A stretch of DNA of 64,000 bases from Kuschelorhynchus macadamiae. Lineage: Eukaryota > Arthropoda > Insecta > Coleoptera > Curculionidae. Location: assembly GCA_030620095.1 (NCBI GenBank), contig JAUTXW010005192.1, positions 61,985 through 125,984 of the forward strand, given 5' to 3'. Below are positions 60,847 through 64,000 of the stretch, in pieces. Under the pieces are notes generated by a model. It saw only the letters and a program-made list of their open reading frames with translations, did not search any database and had not been told where the DNA came from. Numbering within the stretch: the first letter of the stretch is position 1; each line of letters starts with the position of its first letter. A program made the position numbers and the translations under genes.

Positions 60847-60851
<5 letters not shown>
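60445..60851 (-). repeat. Gypsy B 5' LTR (407 bp)
   Basis: Lacks about 24 bp present in the 3' LTR (after AACCAAACAC). TATATAAG box at about 60,623-60,630. The terminal TG/CA at the inner end has mutated (TATTCCGG versus TGTTTCGG). Confidence 0.9.

Positions 60852-60900
<49 letters not shown>
60852..60900. repeat. (AT)n beyond gypsy B
   Basis: About 48 bp AT, the outer flank of the retroelement stack. Confidence 0.95.
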
Positions 60901-60903
<3 letters not shown>

Positions 60904-61119
60904 GACTTCACGATATATTAATTATACAAATATCTATAAGTTTTAATACCTATCTTAAACGAAATAAATAAGAGCCTAATTTATTTGATAAATCTGCAAC
61001 AGAAATTCTGCATAATCAGACTGTATAACGTTAAAAAATAAAACACTAAACTTTATCACTTCGTCGCGGTGATTCTTCGCCGTAGTAGCTGAGCACGATA
61101 TCCCATCAACTGTGCTTTA

Positions 61120-61317
61120 CAACTACGAGCTGCCAGGATGGCAGAACCGTGGTCCGGGAGTCAATTCATGAGTTAGGAGCCTTGTCAAATGACGTGTATT
61201 TCGCTCTTTCGTTTCGCAGCTCAATTGAGCCGACTGAGTGAGCTGACTCAGTAAAGTGAGCCAGAGTCAGTGAAGCGCATCATTAAAATGAGTTGCATGT
61301 CCCATCTCTAATTAAAA
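61120..61317 (-). mobile_element. hAT-like non-autonomous fragment
   Basis: Minus strand begins TAGAGATGGGACATGCAACT, close to the hAT terminus pattern (CAGAGATGGGC...). Subterminal GAGTCAGC/GAGCTGACTC-type short direct and inverted motifs follow (61,215-61,275). The other end is not located. Confidence 0.4.
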
Positions 61318-62240
61318 TTAATATTATTAAATACACTTCGGATTCTTTTCTTCATATTTTCTTTTGTAGTTGGAGGTGTTTGATAGACTAAATTTTTAAT
61401 AAAGCGCGAAAGAAAAAGTACATTTTTGTCAAGTCAGGGGATCTAGGCGGCCACGCAATCCGACCTCCTTTTCCTATCCAGCAAATTGTTCATTAAGAAA
61501 TGCTTGAATGTCAGCCGTATGGTGAACTGAGGCACCATCATTCATAAACCATATTTGATCACGGACGTTAATAGGGATTTGGTATAAGAGTGTTCTAAAA
61601 TCTTTCCTCAAAAACTGGAGATATCAGTGTGCAGTAAGTCTTTAAAATTTCCAACAAGTCCACTCGAGACGTTAAGAGACCACTTATTTTGATTAGTTGT
61701 GCGAATATAGTGAGGATTTTCAGTAGCGTAGTATTGAAAATTATGTCTATTGACAGTTCCATTTTTGTGGAATGTTGTTTCGTCAGTAAATGACACAAAA
61801 TTAGTAAATCTTGACTCTCTCTAAATTTGTTGTTGTGCCCAGTGACAAAATTCTAGTCGCCTGTGATAATCATCCCCATACAAAACAGGAGTTAAATGTG
61901 GTATGTGTCAAAACTTAGTAGAACAGTGGTTTTAGTTACATCTATTTCCCTTGCAATTCTTCTTGAACCAATATGTGGATCTATAACTTTTAAGTTTACC
62001 GCTAACTCGTTCTCCTCATTTAAAACAGGTTTGGCTCGATCAATTTTCGTCGATTTTACATTTCCCGTCTCATCAAACTGTTACATTAGCCTTTCAAATG
62101 CGCTTCTAGGTATTTGTCTTCTGTCAGGATGCTTTTCATGATATATCCTTGTCCCAAACAAACAATTCTTTTCACTTGCTCCTGACACATAAATCATACC
62201 GTCATTACTTGTCTATTAAAATTCATTTTTGCGTCTTACA
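61318..62240 (-). pseudogene. Transposase relic, DUF4817/Tc1-mariner type
   Basis: Minus-strand broken frames in order. About 62,160-61,900: helix-turn-helix half (EKHPDRRQIPRSAFERLM, then DPHIGSRRIAREIDVTKTTV). About 61,880-61,800: RLEFCHWAQQQI. 61,796-61,608: VSFTDETTFHKNGTVNRHNF (first catalytic Asp), then WSLNVSSGLVGN. About 61,560-61,430: WFMNDGASVHHTADIQAFLN (second Asp). Near 61,450: PPRSPDLT (third region, last Asp lost). Near 61,340: LVYQTPPTTKENMKKRI (C-terminus). Stops and shifts throughout. Related to, but distinct from, the element at 31.5-33.8 kb. Confidence 0.8.
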
Positions 62241-62319
62241 ATAGAAACAGTACTTAGTTTTTAATACAAAACTCGAGCACCAGCATTACTTGAAAATTAA
62301 AATTTGTATTTTTGACAGT

Positions 62320-62535
62320 TCAATTAAAAATAAGGCCAACTAGATTTTTGTCACTGGGCACAATAATAAATTCAAAGAGAGCCAAGATTTGCTGACTTTT
62401 TTATATTATTTACTGACGAAGAAACATTCCACAAAAATTGAAATGTCAATAGACGTAATTATCATTATAACGCTACGAAAAACCTCATTTTACTCGCACA
62501 ACTAGTCAAAATAGGTGGTCCCTTAATGTCAAATG
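62320..62535 (+). pseudogene. Second transposase relic, opposite strand
   Basis: Plus strand: DFCHWAQ, then ILFTDEETFHKN, then NVNRRNYHYNATKNLI. The same protein region as in 61,600-61,880 but inverted and independently decayed, so a separate copy or an inverted duplicate of it. Confidence 0.7.
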
Positions 62536-62939
62536 TACCTCTAATATTTTTGAAAAGTGGCTATAAATCATGAACGATTCTGTATAGACCCCACAAACCC
62601 TATTTGGGTGAATGGCCAAAAAGGGAGGAATCTGAAAACAAAACAATATACAGAGTGTGCCATTTAAAAAAAATGTAAGTTTGGTTTGTGGCAAACTTAT
62701 CCTCAACCTTGTATGATCGAAAATAATTTTAGGTTGTCGCTCTCAGCAGTCCCTACGACTTTTGTATATATTTTTTTTAATTCCCACAATACTATTGGAA
62801 CGATTGGCACATGGCTAAAGATATTACAAAAAGACTACTAATGTATTTTAGGTTATGTGGCTAAAATTTTTATAAAGATTAGGTAGTCGTCGTACGATAC
62901 TTCCCATAATTATATTTTAAACTCATTTAATAACTCCCA
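62536..62939. other. AT-rich DNA, nothing firm
   Basis: ATACAGAGTGTGCCATTTAA at about 62,646 resembles a decayed CAGGGTGT transposon end. No gene. Confidence 0.4.
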
Positions 62940-63640
62940 CGAAAAACTATAATTTACCACAGAAACTGAAAATGACTGTAAAATAAATTTCTTAGACATG
63001 ACGTTGCGCAATACAGAAAATGAAACTGAAACTGAATGATGTACAAAAAAAAGGTCAGGCAAATAGATACATTAATTACAATTCGTAACACTCCATGTCC
63101 CAAAAAAAAATCATAGTCATTCGCCTAGACGACAGGGCAATCAAATTAAGTAGCACCAGATATCAACCTATAAACTGTTCAACAAAACAGGAAATGAAAA
63201 ATACGTATCTATTCCATATATATAAGGCTCGTCTGAAAAATCTTCAATCAACCTTAAAAAACATACAATTTACCTCTGCACAAAAGACATAACACCGTTC
63301 AAAAAAAACTACTTTAGCCAGCTTCAATTTCAACCACCTATAAACGAGAAACTGCACCAATTTACAAAAATCATGCAACGACTGTCCTGCTGTATACATA
63401 GGACAAACCTTACAATATCTTAAGAACTACCGTAGTAACCATAAATACGATATATAAAAAAATAAAACCACTCTTACAAAACACATAAACGTAACCTCTC
63501 ACAATTTTAAATTTCAAGAAACAAAAATCAAGGAGGGAGTTCTTAGAGATTATATACATAAAAAAGGAGTAAATTCAATAAACGACAAAATTGAAATTAA
63601 AAATTTAAGGCAAATTTGCTACGCCTTAAATTAATTATGG
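62940..63640 (+). pseudogene. Penelope-like relic
   Basis: Plus strand, same gene region as the 52-55 kb pair but older. CKINFLDMTLRNTENETETE at about 62,970-63,035, then MSQKKIIVIRLDDRAIKLSS (in the 63,095-63,292 frame), then at about 63,380-63,450 CNDCPAVYIGQTLQYLKN (GIY-YIG with its Cys pair) and NHKYD. It ends NDKIEIKNLRQICYALN at about 63,634. RT catalytic box not recovered; several stops and frameshifts. 5' part missing. Confidence 0.8.
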
Positions 63641-63770
63641 AATCTAGCCTTTTTGATTCTATATGTCCACTCTTTCACAGTAAAATTAATATACCTATTA
63701 ACTTTTCTATATGGTTGCATACGATTTAATTTCATTTTCATAATCTTTTCTGTACCAAAAATGAAAGAAA
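63641..63770. other. Penelope relic 3' flank
   Basis: AT-rich; no hammerhead-like motif recognised. Confidence 0.4.

Positions 63771-64000
<230 letters not shown>

Larger units (their letters stand above)
55153..60851 (-). mobile_element. Ty3/gypsy element B, full length, decayed
   Basis: A 5.7-kb minus-strand LTR retrotransposon. LTRs at 60,445-60,851 (5') and 55,153-55,583 (3'). Primer binding site TGGTGTCGGAGGCGGGATTA at about 60,423-60,442, 2 bases from the LTR. Polypurine tract AGGGAAGGGGGCAA directly before the 3' LTR (55,584-55,600). Between them are gag, protease, reverse transcriptase, RNase H and integrase, in that order, with several stops and frameshifts. LTRs differ by many substitutions and one deletion of about 24 bp, so it is older than the 8.7-kb element. 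Both outer flanks are (AT)n. Confidence 0.92.

Overview
The window looks like transposon-dense, AT-rich intergenic DNA of an animal, most likely an insect. The grounds are the mix of Penelope-like elements, an errantivirus-type retroelement with a baculovirus-F-like Env, CR1/Jockey-, RTE- and I/LOA-like LINE fragments, Tc1/mariner-type elements with a DUF4817-like helix-turn-helix, PIF/Harbinger debris and a tRNA-derived SINE. I cannot name the species. Nothing prokaryotic is seen (no operons, no ribosome binding sites). Only one segment looks like a real host exon: 3373-4011 on the minus strand, bounded by a good acceptor and a GTAAGT donor. A second exon-like fragment, a TFIIS/elongin-A N-terminal domain at 44419-44754, lies inside a retroelement.

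Layout. 1-31 kb is mostly AT-rich DNA carrying old fragments: MITEs, a PIF/Harbinger transposase relic (about 16.7-17.4 kb), LINE relics (14.4-14.9, 18.25-19.13 and 20.9-22.0 kb), Penelope-like pieces (7.57, 19.2-20.0 and 29.0-29.2 kb), short tandem repeats, and five copies of an unidentified dispersed repeat that begins with a small hairpin and carries spaced ATGGCGG boxes (8.5, 12.5, 22.5, 26.4 and 27.6 kb). 31,553-33,841 is a complete-ended Tc1/mariner-type element with TA target duplications, long terminal repeats and a damaged DD41D transposase.

34.2-60.9 kb is a nest of retroelements. A decayed Ty3/gypsy element (A, plus strand) is split by a CR1/Jockey-like LINE (minus strand, 34.73-39.13 kb), and a tRNA-derived SINE and a 230-bp (AT)n tract follow it. 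Next comes an 8.7-kb LTR element (43,479-52,188) with two 633-bp LTRs differing at 5 positions. It has gag and env but no recognisable pol, and foreign DNA between the primer binding site and gag. An (AT)n tract separates it from a head-to-head pair of 5'-truncated Penelope-like elements forming a 2.85-kb near-perfect palindrome. Another (AT)n tract then leads to a complete but decayed gypsy element (B, minus strand, 55,153-60,851), followed by more (AT)n. The simplest reading is that three elements were inserted into what was once one AT microsatellite.

61-64 kb holds hAT-like debris, two opposed transposase relics, one more Penelope-like relic and a terminal (AT)n tract. Retroelement genes worked as gag/pol/env or ORF1/ORF2 units. 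Most are now broken. The least damaged are the left Penelope arm, gag of the 8.7-kb element and the helix-turn-helix ORF inside it.
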